From the NCBI RefSeq assembly GCF_000313135.1, contig NW_004457592.1, forward strand, positions 357,171-421,170: DNA of 64,000 nucleotides. Direction: 5' to 3'. Below, piece by piece: positions 22,198-32,905 of the stretch (position 1 is its first letter; the number at the start of each line of letters is the position of its first letter). Source of the stretch: Acanthamoeba castellanii str. Neff (lineage: Eukaryota > Discosea > Longamoebia > Acanthamoebidae). A program made the position numbers and the translations under genes. Under the pieces are notes generated by a model. That model made no database searches, had not been told where the DNA came from, and saw nothing but the letters and a program-made list of their open reading frames with translations.

Positions 22198-22387
22198 CTA
22201 CTCGGGTGTGGAAGGGATGGCCGCGAGTGAGCGACAAGTGAGCTTGTGCATCACATACAGCGTCATCAGCTCCTCGCGAAAAGTGACAGTCAAGTTGGTC
22301 TCGAGGCCGCTACCTAGAAGAAGCTCTAGCAGGATGATCCCTGCCGCAAACATGTCTGACAGGCCCCATGTGGCTGATTCTTCACCA
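22198..22387 (-). pseudogene. Last exon of a kinase-like gene (5' part absent)
   Basis: On the minus strand an exon begins after a CAG at 22388-22390 and reads SGEESATWGLSDMFAAGIIL, then LELLLG..., ending STPE and TAG at 22198-22200. AATAAA follows 16 bases later (22177-22182). W.LSDMFAAGIILLELL matches kinase subdomain IX (SDvwsaGviLLELL). No earlier kinase exons are visible upstream, where sequence soon becomes the copia element in the same orientation. It may be a truncated gene. Confidence 0.45.
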
Positions 22388-22700
22388 CTGACGGGATGGA
22401 GATGTTAGCGGGCACAGCAGTGCCTTTGAAGTGTTGAGCAGAGGAAAGAAAGGGGACGAGAGGAGTGACGAAGATGAAGAGAAAGACAAAGCGTTGTGCT
22501 TTGTGCGTTTCCGTTTTATTGGGTAAAACTAGGAAGACACCTGTTTTTAGTCGTGGATTATTGATGGGAAAATTCCGTCGTACGCCGAGGGCAGCTCACA
22601 ACGGAGGAAGGAGTTCCTTCCTACGCAACACGCCCCATGAGCGAACTCGGCGGGCAGACTAGGCTCAGGAGATCGCAGAGTGACTCGGTGCGGTCTCGAC
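22388..22700. other. Low-complexity spacer, no gene seen
   Basis: Between the kinase-like exon and the end of the retroelement. No recognisable domain on either strand; the exact retroelement boundary was not found. Confidence 0.4.
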
Positions 22701-22712
22701 TGAGCGACTTGG

Positions 22713-23414
22713 TCAGCAGGTCTCGGCCGGCATCGTGTCGGTCGGTTCGTAGAGCAGGCGCGCCCCATGAGTGTCGACCTGGTCGCGTAGGAAAGCCACT
22801 TTGATGGCGTAGTGTTTGGAGCGTTGCACGTGTTCTCCAGGTTTCGAATTGGCGATCGTCAGAGCCCCTTGATTGTCGGAGTATAACGTGATCGGGTAGT
22901 CGCGGGTCGGCAGAAGCTCGCCGTAGAGGTCGTGAAGATGGACTGCCTCTTTCATCGCTTCGACAAGCACGTTGAGTTCGGCTTCGGTGGTTGACGTGGC
23001 GATGCATTTCTGCGTGCGGGAGCCCCAGCGGATCGGCCGGAGTAGACAAAGACAAGACTGGTGGTGGACTTGCGCATGTACTGGTCGCCTCCAGTTGGCA
23101 TTGGCGAAGCCAAGCGGGTGGTCGTCAGCATCTCCACTGCCTGTGCGATCGTAGCGAATGGCCAGTTCAAGAGTCATCTTGAGGTATCAAATCACACACT
23201 TTGCTGCCTTCCAGTGTTGACGTCCAAAGGCGTTGACGTGACGACTGAGGGAGTTGACGGCAAAGGCAATGTTGGGTTGTGTGGCAAGCGCAATGTAGTT
23301 GAGGCGCCCCACGGTGGAGCGATACGGCAGCTCAATGTCTTCGTTGTTTGTCCTCTCTATCTTTGGCAGTTGGAGGTTGAGCTCCATTGGCGTGTGGATC
23401 GGTTTTGCTTTCAC
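22713..23414 (-). pseudogene. copia RT-RNase H connection and RNase H
   Basis: Two frames continue the polyprotein. The first reads YRSTVGRLNYIALATQPNIA and stops at 23187. The second carries ATSTTEAELNVLVEAMKEAV, ITLYSDNQGALTIANSKPGE and RSKHYAIKVAFLRDQVDT, with RNase H acidic residues still present (TEAE, SDNQ). A stop codon and at least two frameshifts separate the pieces. Confidence 0.85.
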
Positions 23415-24145
23415 GAGGCCGAAGTCACGAGCTCGTGGATCTTCCCCGCCTGTCGTAGGTAGATGGCGCCCAAGCCTTGATCTCGTAGCACCTCCAGTCC
23501 CAGGACCGACTTGGCTTCTCCAAGGTCTTTCATTTGGAAACCCTGGTGCAGGAGAGCCTTGATGTCCTCGATCTGGTCGTTAGGCGAGATGATCATGCAG
23601 TCATCGATGTAGATGGCAACGAAGGAGGTCTTGTTGTCGTGCACTCGGACGTAGATGCAGGGGTCGAGTCGGGTCGGCCAGAAACCGTGTTTCTTCAGGT
23701 AGGCATTGATTGTTTGATTCCACTCGAGTGGCGCTTGTTTTAGGCCGTACAGGCTCTTCTGAAGCCTGCAGACGTAGTCAGGGTGGTCCTGGTCTTCGAA
23801 GCCCTCAGGTTGCTGCATGTAGATCTCCTCACTGAGGTCGGCGTTGAGGAAGGCGTTGTCCACATCCATCTGGTGTACCTCGAGGTTGAGTGCAGCTGCG
23901 ATGGCCAGTAGCAGTTGAAGGTTCTTGAGTTGGATTATGGGCGCGAATGTTTCATTGAAGTCCACCCCTGGCAGTTGCAAGTACCCCTTTGCCACCCACT
24001 GAGCCTTGAAGTGATCAATTGAGCCGTCTGCCTTGCGCTTCAGCTTGAACAGCCAACGAGCGCCGATGGCCTTGCGCCCTTTTGGTAGCCTCTCAAGGGT
24101 GTAGGTGGTGTTCCTTATGATGGTGTTGAATTCCTCCATCATCAC
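23411..24145 (-). pseudogene. copia reverse transcriptase
   Basis: A 244-codon open frame with the standard copia RT blocks: YTLERLPKGRKAIGARWLFK, QWVAKGYLQLPGVDFNETFA, VHQMDVDNAFLNADLSEEIY, LQKSLYGLKQAPLEWN and the catalytic FVAIYIDDCMI. It ends by frameshift near 23430. The following PIHTPMELNLQLPK block continues in another frame. Upstream lies a low-complexity Pro/Thr/Leu repeat (24330-24530). Confidence 0.92.
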
Positions 24146-24639
24146 CTGTATCCACTCCTCAGCTTCTGGGCTGTCAACTTGCTTCTTTGTATGATGTTGG
24201 AGTGGTGATGGGTGCCTTGGGCTCAGTGACTACAAGTGCTCAAAAATCCTTGTTGAAGATGGCTCTATTTGGTTGGCGCTTACAGCTCAGAGGCTTCTTT
24301 GGTGATGGCCATGGTTGGCGGTGCCTGTTGGTTGTATGGTTGGCAGCAACAGGGGCAGCATGGTCGGCAGCAACAGGGGCAGCATGGTTGGCAGCAACAG
24401 GGGCAGCGTGGTCGGCAGTGACACAGGCAGCGTGGTCAGCGGTGACACAGGCAGCATGGTCAGTGGCAACACAGGTGGCGTGGTTGGCGGCGATGCAGGC
24501 GGCGTGGTCGGTGGCAATGCAGGCGGCATGATGTCAAAGCTGGTCCTGGTGCATGGGGTTGGAGTGGGAACCAGATTGATTGGGTCAATGGTGAGCAAGG
24601 GTGCTGCCATGTCAGCCTGTTTGACTTGGATTTCAGCAT

Positions 24640-25200
24640 GTTCATTCAGAGTGGTAGGGACATCATTGAGGCTGTGTTGGAACATGACATTCCTCATCTC
24701 AATGATCCACCCATTCACCAGGACATGGGTGGCCTTGCCTTGCTGGCACACTACACACTCAGCCAGTCCCATGGCTGGCCACTTGATGCCTTGCTCCTTG
24801 AGGATTGTGTGTAGATGGCTCTCACAGACATGCCCAAGGTGGTGGTGAAGCTTGTTCACATCAACAGTGTACTTTGTGGCAGTGAGGGCCTGAGCTGGCA
24901 GCAGTGGTGGGATCAGATGGATGGGCAGCCATAGCATGTTGCCATCCAATCACACTTGCAGGATGATCTTGCTGTTGGCTGTGCAAACTTGGCACCCATT
25001 GTGGTTCATCTGGATCTGGTGTCTGTTGCAGGTGATGAGAGCAGTTGACACCAGGTTCTTGGCAAGCTCAGGCGTGAAGAGGACGTGTTGCAGCACTACC
25101 TGCTGAGGCTCACCATTGACCATGGTGGTGGCCCTGAGCGTGCTGTGTCCAAGAACTGGGCACTGGTGGTTGTTGCCCAGGAGCAGGCCACAGGTGTTGT
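24640..25200 (-). pseudogene. copia gag-pre-integrase region, integrase core missing
   Basis: Fragments in shifting frames read LQHVLFTPELAKNLVSTALI and KLHHHLGHVCESHLHTIL, then CVVCQQGKATHV. This matches the gag-pre-integrase histidine/cysteine motif. It is followed within a few residues by NGWIIEMRNVMFQHS, the block that normally comes after the integrase core. The catalytic DDE domain between the two has therefore been deleted. Confidence 0.75.
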
Positions 25201-25501
25201 CCTTGTGCCCAAGTGGTGTGCAGCCAAATGTGCTGGCTCATGCACAAACACTGTGACTGAGGAGACCAGCAGTGAGGACAAGACCATGCTCTCTGTCACC
25301 AATCAGGTCAACACCATCTCTGATGAGACCAACTGCTGGTACCTATGTCAATCTGTGATGGTTGTTGCTGACTGGCTTGGGCTTGTGATCTTGATGTCAG
25401 TTGGTGTTGAGCTTGCTGCATGTCTGTCCCACTGTGTTGACCGCAGTCAGTTGGCTTCATGTGGTGAAAATGCCATCTTGTTGACAGATCAGGCGCTTGG
25501 C

Positions 25502-25804
25502 TCAATCAATGTCAATCTTGTCCTCAGACTTGATGACAGCGCAGGTGGTGTTGTACTCAGGTGGCAGGCCATCAAGAATTGCAAGTAGTTGGTAGGCCAA
25601 ATCAGCCACCATTCCACTCTCTTCAAGTTCAGCCTGCACAGCTTCAATCCAAGCAAAGAAGACTTTGATCTCCTCCTCAGGCTTGCAACAGATGCTGACA
25701 AAGTTACAAAGGAGGTCCATGCAGGTGGCATTGGTCTTAGGCCACAGCTCCTTGTTGAGGTGCTGCATGATTGCTTGTGGATTGTCTTCCTTCCCCTTGA
25801 TCAT
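25502..25804 (-). pseudogene. copia gag fragment
   Basis: The open frame begins MIKGKEDNPQAIMQHLNKEL and contains CMDLLCNFVSICCKPEEEIK and YQLLAILDGLPPEYNTTCAV. This is the Ty1/copia gag (UBN2-type) pattern, with the LL..LP..Y block. The frame is lost after 25502. No CCHC zinc knuckle could be located in the following region. Confidence 0.8.
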
Positions 25805-25850
25805 GGATCAGAAGGTGACACATGAAGATGGTGTAGTGCGTGAAATTACC

Positions 25851-26146
25851 TAGCCTTGTCAGCGCCCCGCGATGATCCACTTCCACAAGTGGTCGTCATC
25901 ACCGCGCCACAATGGAGTGGGAATTCCATTGTTTGCGGTGCTTTTATGGCGCGTTTTGGATCCCAGTTCGTTTCGTTCGTTTTTTGCGTTTCGAAACGGC
26001 AAATTGGTCACTTGACCTTCTGTTGGTGGACCATTTCCAAAAGCGGGGCAGGCTGAAGAAATTGTGCGGAGGAAACTCCCCGAGGGAGAACCCTGGTTTT
26101 TTTTTCCGCGTCAAGTCACAGCAAAGGAGCTCCTCCTCGTTGTAAC
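25851..26146. other. Spacer upstream of SDR gene
   Basis: About 300 bases between the retroelement and the SDR start. No gene is seen; the SDR promoter should lie here. Confidence 0.4.
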
Positions 26147-27522
26147 ATGGAAATCGACAAGCTATTCGGGGTGAAGGGCAAGGTAGTGCTGGTTACCGGA
26201 GGTGGCCGAGGCATCGGCTTCATGATCTCTCAAGGCTTCGTGCGCAACGGCGCCACCGTCTACATCGCCTCACGCTCCAAGAAGGTTCTTGCTTGTTTCA
26301 TTTTATAATTTATACGATAATAATAATGTTCTCTAACAAATAAAATAATAATGTGAAAATAATAATGTGATAATAATTCTAGATTTATTTGTTGCTGCGT
26401 CAGGAGTGCGATAAAGCGGCGGAGGAGCTGACCGCGGCTGGGCCGGGCAAGTGTGTGGCTCTGTCGTCCGCCAACATCTCTACAGCGGGTGCGCGCGTGC
26501 GTGCGCGTGCGGCCATGTGGCGCGAGCAGTTGCTGCTGAACAAGTTTGCGTCTCACACGCGGACTATTCTACATGTTGGTGGTGCGCTGCAGAGGGTCGC
26601 AAGAAGGTGGTGGAGGAGCTCTCGTCACTTGAAGACCACCTTGACATTCTCGTCAACAACTCGGGGTAGCTCGTGCTGACCTTATCAACTCACACACCAC
26701 ACACATCAACCGCGCACACACACAACACACACAGCACACGCCCCTGATTTGGCGTTGGGGTGGATGATGTGGCAGGTGCACGTGGGGTATGCCGATTGAA
26801 GACTTTACCGAGAGCGCGTGGGACAAGGTGATGGACCTCAACGTGAAGGCCCTCTTCTTCCTCACGCGCGACCTCCTGCCGCTCCTTCAAAAGAAGGCCA
26901 CCGCTGTCGACCCCGCGCGAGTCATCAACCTCGGCTCCATCGACGGTGCGTTGTAATCTCCGTGTTTTGGCGTTGTGCGGTCGATCTCTTCGCCAAGAAG
27001 AGAACACCACACACGACACACACGACACGACACACACACCAACGTACACCCGCGATTGATTCACTCTCATCAGTCTCCATCTCCCGCCGCACGCAGGTAT
27101 TCGCATTCCCACACTCGAGACCTATCCGTATTCCGGTACCGCTTCATCTTCTTTTTTTCCGGCCTCACCCACACCGCGCGAGCAAAGTGCTGATCGGGTG
27201 GTGTGCGTGTGTTGTGTGCGTCGTGTGCATGACAGCTAGCAAGGCGGCAGTCCACCAGCTGACCCGAGTGCTGGCCAATCGCCTGGCCAGCATGAACATC
27301 ACGGTCAACGCCGTAGCCGCCGGCCCGTTCGAGAGCAAGATGATGGCCGAGACGCTGCGTACGTTCGGCGAGCTGCTCAAGGCCAACGTGCCGCGCGGCC
27401 GCATCGGCGAGCCGGAGGACATCGCCGGCGCGTGCATCTTTCTCGGCTCCCGAGCGGGCGCGTTCCTCACCGGCGCTGTCATCCCGCTCGAGGGCGGCAT
27501 CCTCTCGGCCGCTCGCCTGTGA
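26147..27522 (+). CDS. Short-chain dehydrogenase/reductase (SDR)
   Basis: About six exons. It starts MEIDKLFGVKGKVVLVTGGG and continues RGIGFMISQGF, the Rossmann TGGGRGIG motif that binds NAD(P). Later exons give VVEELSSLEDHLDILVNNSG, the FTESAWDKVMDLNVKALFFL helix and VINLGSIDG with the catalytic Ser position. ETYPYSASKAAVHQLTRVLA holds the YxxxK pair; its codons are split over an intron at 27150-27237. The end, PRGRIGEPEDIAGACIFLGS ... GAVIPLEGGILSAARL-stop, is the classical SDR C-terminus. All catalytic residues are present. The substrate is not predictable; the closest pattern is the FabG/gluconate-5-dehydrogenase-like group. No targeting sequence is seen. Confidence 0.92.
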
Positions 27523-27689
27523 TAGCGCTGGGAGGCCCACGGCCAATTCGAGGAAATTGAAATTCCTTGCTTTTCTCACTTTCGATCAGAGGGGACGATT
27601 TCCGCATCGCTACATCATCAACATACATTGCGGCTGTAGCTGCAAATATCAAACTCAGCCGTAAGGACATAGGCGATCGAAAAGAAAAA

Positions 27690-28583
27690 ATGAGACGAAG
27701 CTCTTCAGCATTCACATCATGGGGCGGCGGGGCCATTCGCTCTGCGGCTTCATCTTCATTCTCGTCAGCGACCCTCGCCTCCTCTTCCGGCTCCCGCTTC
27801 ATCTCTTCCACCTCTTCTCCGTCTTCCCTTTCGACGCTACTCAAGGCTCAGCGATCTTCGGCCAGCCCCTCGTCATCGCTTCTCAATCGATCCCTCGCCA
27901 CCAGGCCCAGCATGGGCGGGCGATTGCCATTCGCATCGGCAGAGGCCAACCCCTCCGCGGCGCGCACCGGCAGCATCTATGGAAGTGTGAATGCCACATC
28001 GCTCCTAGCTCCCCTCTCCGTGGCCGCTACTCGCGTAGCCGGATTGGCCACATCATCGAGCAAGGTCGAGAGCGAGGAGGCCGATGAGCCCTCGTCACGG
28101 AGTCGCCCCTCGGCCACGGCATCTCCACCACCAGATGCCCAGGCCGCCTTGCCATCTTCGGCTGAAGCTGAAGCCAAGCCGAAGCTGGGCAAGATCCGCA
28201 CATTCCTCAAGAAGTACGGCGCGGTGGGCGTGGTGACCTACTTCGGCCTCTACGGTGCGACGCTGGCCTCCTTCTACGGCGCCTACTCGAGCGGCCTCCT
28301 CTTCGCGGGCGACGTCGTGGGCCTCATCGAGTTCCTTCATCTTGGCGACTTCTTCGACGAGTCGCTACTCACGCCCAAGGTGGGCAACTTCGCTCTGGCC
28401 TGGGTCTCCACCAAGTTCACCGAGCCGCTCCGCTTCGCCATCACCCTCGGCATCACGCCGTCCATCTCCCGCTGGTGGACGGGACACCACCAGCACAAGC
28501 TCGAAGCCAAGAGGGAGAGAGAAGAGCAGCAACAGAAGAAGGAGGAGGAAGAGGAAAACGCCAACAGCAGCACCAAGCACTGA
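27690..28583 (+). CDS. FAM210/DUF1279 mitochondrial inner membrane protein
   Basis: Single exon, 297 residues. The first half is Ser/Arg/Ala-rich with almost no acids (MRRSSSAFTSWGGGAIRSAA), a strong mitochondrial targeting sequence and disordered linker. The DUF1279 domain begins KIRTFLKKYGAVGVVTYFGL and includes ATLASFYGAYSSG and KFTEPLRFAITLGITPSISR. These match the LKKYG.vGv.tY and sPvR...Tl.ltP signatures of FAM210A/B. A Glu/Gln/Lys-rich tail follows. In animals FAM210 proteins sit in the mitochondrial inner membrane and affect translation and lipid state. Here only localisation and fold are supported. Absence of introns contrasts with neighbours. Confidence 0.88.
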   Translation: MRRSSSAFTSWGGGAIRSAASSSFSSATLASSSGSRFISSTSSPSSLSTLLKAQRSSASPSSSLLNRSLATRPSMGGRLPFASAEANPSAARTGSIYGSVNATSLLAPLSVAATRVAGLATSSSKVESEEADEPSSRSRPSATASPPPDAQAALPSSAEAEAKPKLGKIRTFLKKYGAVGVVTYFGLYGATLASFYGAYSSGLLFAGDVVGLIEFLHLGDFFDESLLTPKVGNFALAWVSTKFTEPLRFAITLGITPSISRWWTGHHQHKLEAKREREEQQQKKEEEEENANSSTKH

Positions 28584-28641
28584 CCACTGTGTACGCGCAG
28601 AATTTATTAATTATTTTTAATGGTTATTTTCTTTGCTTGGA

Positions 28642-31391
28642 ATGCGTGGTATGTCTCGGCTGGGGGGAAATAACCGAGCACCCTCAGGAAAAAGAAATAA
28701 TAACTCTTGTTTTTTGGGGGCGAGCGTAGAAGAAGAGGAACAGAGGATGCAGGAGGCGAGGGAGAGAGGGAATGAAGCGTTCAGGAAAGGCGAGTTGAAT
28801 GCTGCGCTGCGGCACTACGAGGAGGCGCTGACCTACGGTGTGGCGGTGCCGCACGTGGGCGGAGTCGGTGGCAGCGTGGGGGGGAAGGGCCCAGGCGGGG
28901 GCGGAGGAGGAGGGCAGCTCATCCAGTGCCTCATCCACAGTAACATGGCCGCCGTCTACTTGCTCAAGCAGGACCACGCCAAGGCTTTGGACCACGCTAC
29001 GCGCTCGGTTGCCCTCGACCCCACCTTCGCCAAGGTACCTCTTTGAATGGCCGTAACGCCTCTGCTGGCCGCTGCTGGGCTGACCTCTCGTCCATCCTAG
29101 GGGCACTACAGGCGGGGGAAGGCGCTTCAGGCTCTGGGCAAGACCGGAGAGGCCGTGGAGGCCTACGGCAGGGCTCTCCAGGCGACTCCTCCCTCCGAAG
29201 AGGTCGTTCGGGCCGAGGTCAAAAGCTGTCTTGAGTCCGCTCGTCTTGTCGGTGCAATCAAGGTGCTCGCTCGCATATGCGCTACTTAAGCTCTCGCATA
29301 CCAGGCATGCCATACCTCACACTGTTCCTTCTCGGTCTAGGCCTACTATGGTGACCTCCAGAAGAAGCCTGGAGTGTCGCAGTGCGTTGTGGAGGTGAAG
29401 CAGATCGACGGTCACAAGGGCAAGGGCGTGTTTGCCAAGCAGGCTGTGGATGCTGACGACACGCTGCTCCGAGAGCGGCCTCTGGTGAGCGCGGTCAAGT
29501 ACCCGCCCAACCACATCATCACCGGCAAGCCTCGCAGGCGCGTGTTCAAGGTTTCGTGCGATCCCTGCGTGTCGCGCTGCGGCTGGACCTCTGTCTTGAG
29601 CTTGATTGCGTGCGCTTGACTCGCATCCGTGTGTGTTCCTTTGGTCCCGCCAGACCTGCGACAACTGCATGCGCTACGTGGACGACTTTGACTGGAAGGC
29701 CTACTTTGGGCTGATGCTGAAGGGTATCGAGGACTCGAAGAAGGCGCCCAACCCCGAAAAGCCCCTGCCACCCGATGTAGACCAGTTTGCGGTACTGCTC
29801 CCCTTGCGCGCTCCTCACCCGCGCGAGGCCGCCAGCACTGCTGACGCGCGCCTCAACCCCTTCATTCAGAAAATCCTGGTGCAAGGCCAGAACCTTGCCG
29901 AAGCCGTGATCCAGAAGCAAAGCCCGGCGGTGCCGTGCCCCCACTGCGCGGGAGACCTGGCCAAGCCTCCCCCCGTACTGTGGCAGTCCGTCTTCCGCGC
30001 CTATCCGAGCCTGCCGCCGGCCGAGTCCTACCAAGAAGTACCACCAGCCTCCCCACCGCCGAATATTCGCTTGGCTGAACCTTTGGATTGGCCCAATGTT
30101 AGGTGTACTGCTCCGAGTCGTGCAGGAAAGAGGCCTGGGAGAGTCATCACCACAGCTTGTGCCCAGGCCAACTGGCAGAGAACCAGGGCAAGCACTTTGC
30201 CCTGCTCAACCTGCTCATCATGTACCGGTATGGCTCAACTCTCATTCATGGCCTCGCCTCAAGTCAGCCATGACCGGTCTCTCTCTGACTCTCCACCGGC
30301 TGGCTGAGGGCTCAGGGAGGTGGGCTACCACACCATCGCGATGATGCTGCGCATTCTGGCCCAGAAGGCGAAGCATCAGCAGGAAGCCAAGCCTGACGCC
30401 GTATTTCCCTTTGATTTCTTCACGACCGACTCCGAGGGTACGTCTCTTCCGAGTCATAGCAAACAACACACAGCAAACGACGCACTACACAGAACAGCGC
30501 TGATGGGCCATGCGTATGTGTGTGTGTGGTTGGTATTCAGAGGTTCCGTTGCCGCCGCAGCGCGTTTACAACGCTGAAGCCGGCCAGTTCACTGAGCCCA
30601 CCGCCGCGGACCTCGAGCACCAGCACAACATGCAGCGCCAGATCTGCGACCTCATGCAAAACCTCTTTCCCGACCGTACGGTCCTCGCCTCTTTAGCCAC
30701 GCCGCTCGGCCTGGTGGCTCACGTGTTCGTTTTTCGCTTGGCCGACACTCAGTGACCTGGAGCGCCTACCAGCGCCTCCAGGCTCGCATAGCTATGAACG
30801 CGCAACAGTGTGCGGTGCCCAGCGTGCCTAGGGAGATTGCTACTTTTCTCGCTCGCTGCTTCCCCACCGAGGATCTGGGTTTCGATCTCAAGACAGGCAC
30901 GTCTTCTCACAGTGTCGTGTGTGTCGTGTGTGTCGTGACTGTTTCTCGGTGTGTGCGCTAAACGTTCCCGGGGACCACAGAGGGGGTGGCCATGTACGCG
31001 GTGGCGTGCTCCGTCAACCACTCGTGCGTGCCCAACGCGTACCATGCCGAGAGCGAGATCGACAACTCGATCACCCTCAGGTAAGTCGACACCACAGCCC
31101 CTGGGCAATTAAGGCCTGAATTGGTGCGACACCAGGGCGATGAAGAGGCTGAAGAAAGGCGACGAGGTTGTCATCACCTATCTGGACGAGAGCAAGGGCG
31201 CATTGACCAAGAGCGCCAGGCACGATGCCCTGTGGCGCAAGTTCCTCTTCCACTGCCGGTATCTCACCCTTCCCGACCACAACAATCGCACACGACACAT
31301 GACACGCACGACACACGCACGACACACGCACCAACCCAAGGCCCAATCATGTGTGCGGTTGTGCAGGTGTGCGCGTTGTGGGGGCGAATAG
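28642..31391 (+). CDS. SMYD-type TPR/SET/MYND protein methyltransferase
   Basis: About nine exons. An N-terminal TPR block (RERGNEAFRKGELNAALRHY, HSNMAAVYLLKQDHAKALDH) is interrupted by a Gly-rich insert. The SET domain starts IDGHKGKGVFAKQAV, then is split by a MYND zinc finger: TCDNCMRYV, VPCPHCAGDL, PPVYCSESCRKEAWESHHHS and LC. It resumes with EGVAMYAVACSVNHSCVPNA, GDEVVITYLDESKGALT and a post-SET tail HCRCARCGGE-stop. NHSCxPN and ITY are the cofactor and active-site motifs. The order TPR-SET(MYND) fits SMYD/set-like lysine methyltransferases of protein substrates. The start is uncertain: 28642 or the ATG at 28747. The intron before YCSESC runs from GTACTG (29974) to TTAG (30098). Confidence 0.88.
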
Positions 31392-31416
31392 CTGTTCAGA
31401 GGCCTCCCCTTCCTCA

Positions 31417-32834
31417 CGCATTTGCCCATAAAAAAGGCGCCTCGGCGGTTTCGCATGCCATGCCCTCGCCCAGGAAGAAGCTCGGGTGCGGCATCTGGTT
31501 GTAGCCCACGTTCTGACCCGCCACAGCGGCAATAGTTGTGGTCGTGCAGGAGCGTCACCAGTCGATGCTGTGTCGGGTGGTTCGTCGTGTTGTTGCGCAG
31601 GGCCGAGCTTTCCTCGGTACGCTACACCACCTCCTCCCTCCAGTTGCCCAGCAGGTCGGCCTGCAGGCACGGCACGCCTCTTATCGTGTGGACCGCCGCG
31701 CCGGTGGCCGTCATCAGGGGTACCAGCCGGCTCTCGGCCCAGTCCCACTCGCTGATCGTGATGTTGTCCAGCTGCTCGGGCAACAGGTCGCCGTCCCGCC
31801 AGATGCCGAGTGTGCATCGACGGCGTCGCGTCGGTGATCTTCTCGCCCGCGGCCGTGTAGAGGCCAGGCACGTAGCGCGCGCACCTCCTGGCCCGGGTGA
31901 CGCGTCGGCCACGACGCAGCGGCCCGAGTTCAGGCCCACGTTGGGCAGGCCCCACAGCAGCCGGCCCGTGGCCGCGTCGCGACATCATGCCAGCGTATAG
32001 GGGGAGGCGGCCTTCTCGTGCACCTGACACGTCTCGAGGCCCGGCCGCGCCGGGTCGACGTCTGTCGTGTGCATCGCGTCGCCATGACCCCAGAGCGTCG
32101 AGTACAGGCCGCGCCCGTCATGATCGACCACCATCGCCCCGAACACCACCTCATCGCGCCCGTCGCCGTCCACGTCGGCCACGTTCAGCTGGTGGTTGCC
32201 CTGCCCGGCCCACATCGTGCGGTTTGCCTGCTCGTCCGAGTCGAACAGCCAGCGGCGGGCCAGCGTCGGTGGGTGCCCATCACCACCGCGGCGAAAGTCG
32301 AACGGCATCGTTGTCGCGGGTCATGACCAGACTGGCGGGTCGGCCCGCCGGGCGGCCGTCGAGGTGGGCCACGCCGGCGAGGAACCAGTCGACGCGGTTG
32401 CCCGAGCGGGAGTTGTTGGGGTCCCACTTGAGCACCTGCGGTCGAGGTCACCCAGGCTGGCGTCGTCAGCCCGGTAGGCGCACGCCGACCCGCCGCCCGC
32501 CTTGCCGGGGGGGGGGGCGAAGCCCTGCCGGTCGAGCCGCACCTCCAGGTACTCCCGCGCCCACACCCACGCCGGCTTCGACACCGTCTCCGCATCCATG
32601 ACGAGCGGCGACAGTGTAGATTGAGTCGAGGAGGCCAACAGCCACCACGTTCTGGTCAACCGCCCTGTAGTCGTCGTCGTCGCTGTCAGTGGAGTGGTGG
32701 ATGTTGTTCTGGCGGTAGAGGTCGAAGGGGGTGGGTCGGAGGTCAGGAGCTGCCAGAAGAAGAGAGAAACTAAAAACAACTATTGAGAGCGCCCGCCTGG
32801 TGCAGTGGGCTCCTTCGTAGATATTTGTCATCAC
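31417..32834 (-). pseudogene. Broken PL11 rhamnogalacturonan lyase-like gene
   Basis: Minus-strand fragments in several frames line up in PL11 order. They are PTPFDLYRQN, then KPAWVWAREYLEVRLDRQGF and YRADDASLGDLD, then VLKWDPNNSRSGNRVDWFLA. NHQLNVADVDGDGRDEVVFG, LYSTLWGHGDAMHTTDVDPA and RPGLETCQVHEKAASPYTLA follow, then RDAATGRLLWGLPNVG. The last pieces are SEWDWAESRLVPLMTATGAA, LLHDHNY and GQNVGYNQMPHPSFFLGEGM. These are the beta-propeller and Ca-binding repeats of rhamnogalacturonan endolyases. At least four frameshifts (near 32435, 32310, 31870 and 31525) separate them. It is either a pseudogene or poorly sequenced. Almost no introns are needed, unlike neighbours, and the family is mainly bacterial and fungal. 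Confidence 0.8.
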
Positions 32835-32905
32835 AGACTCGTAGGTTCGAATCCTACCTGGGGAGGGATTAAAACCCCAACCCAGTGCCCGAGTGGTTAA
32901 GGGGA
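32791..32905 (+). other. tRNA-like A and B box sequences
   Basis: TGGTGCAGTGG (32798-32808) fits a polymerase III A box. GGTTCGAATCC (32844-32854) is a perfect B box inside a full T-arm (GTAGG-TTCGAAT-CCTAC), at tRNA-like spacing. A second A-box/D-arm-like sequence, GCCCGAGTGGTTAAGGGG, starts at 32888. No complete cloverleaf can be folded, so this is a tRNA relic or SINE head rather than a working tRNA. Confidence 0.4.

Larger units (their letters stand above)
22700..25850 (-). mobile_element. Decayed Ty1/copia LTR-retrotransposon
   Basis: On the minus strand, from right to left, the element reads gag (from about 25804), a protease/gag-pre-integrase region, reverse transcriptase and RNase H. 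Frames change repeatedly and internal stops are present, so no full polyprotein exists. The integrase catalytic core is absent. No long terminal repeats could be paired by eye, so ends are approximate. Composition is distinctly lower in GC than neighbouring exons, and no introns interrupt it. Confidence 0.9.

Noticed and set aside
24187..24848. Plus-strand Gly/Ala/Val repeat frames in the copia region
   Set aside because: They are the complement of the element's Pro/Thr/Leu low-complexity tract.
32787..32870. Functional tRNA gene
   Set aside because: A good T-arm and A/B boxes are present, but no acceptor stem or anticodon arm pairs properly, so it is reported only as tRNA-like.
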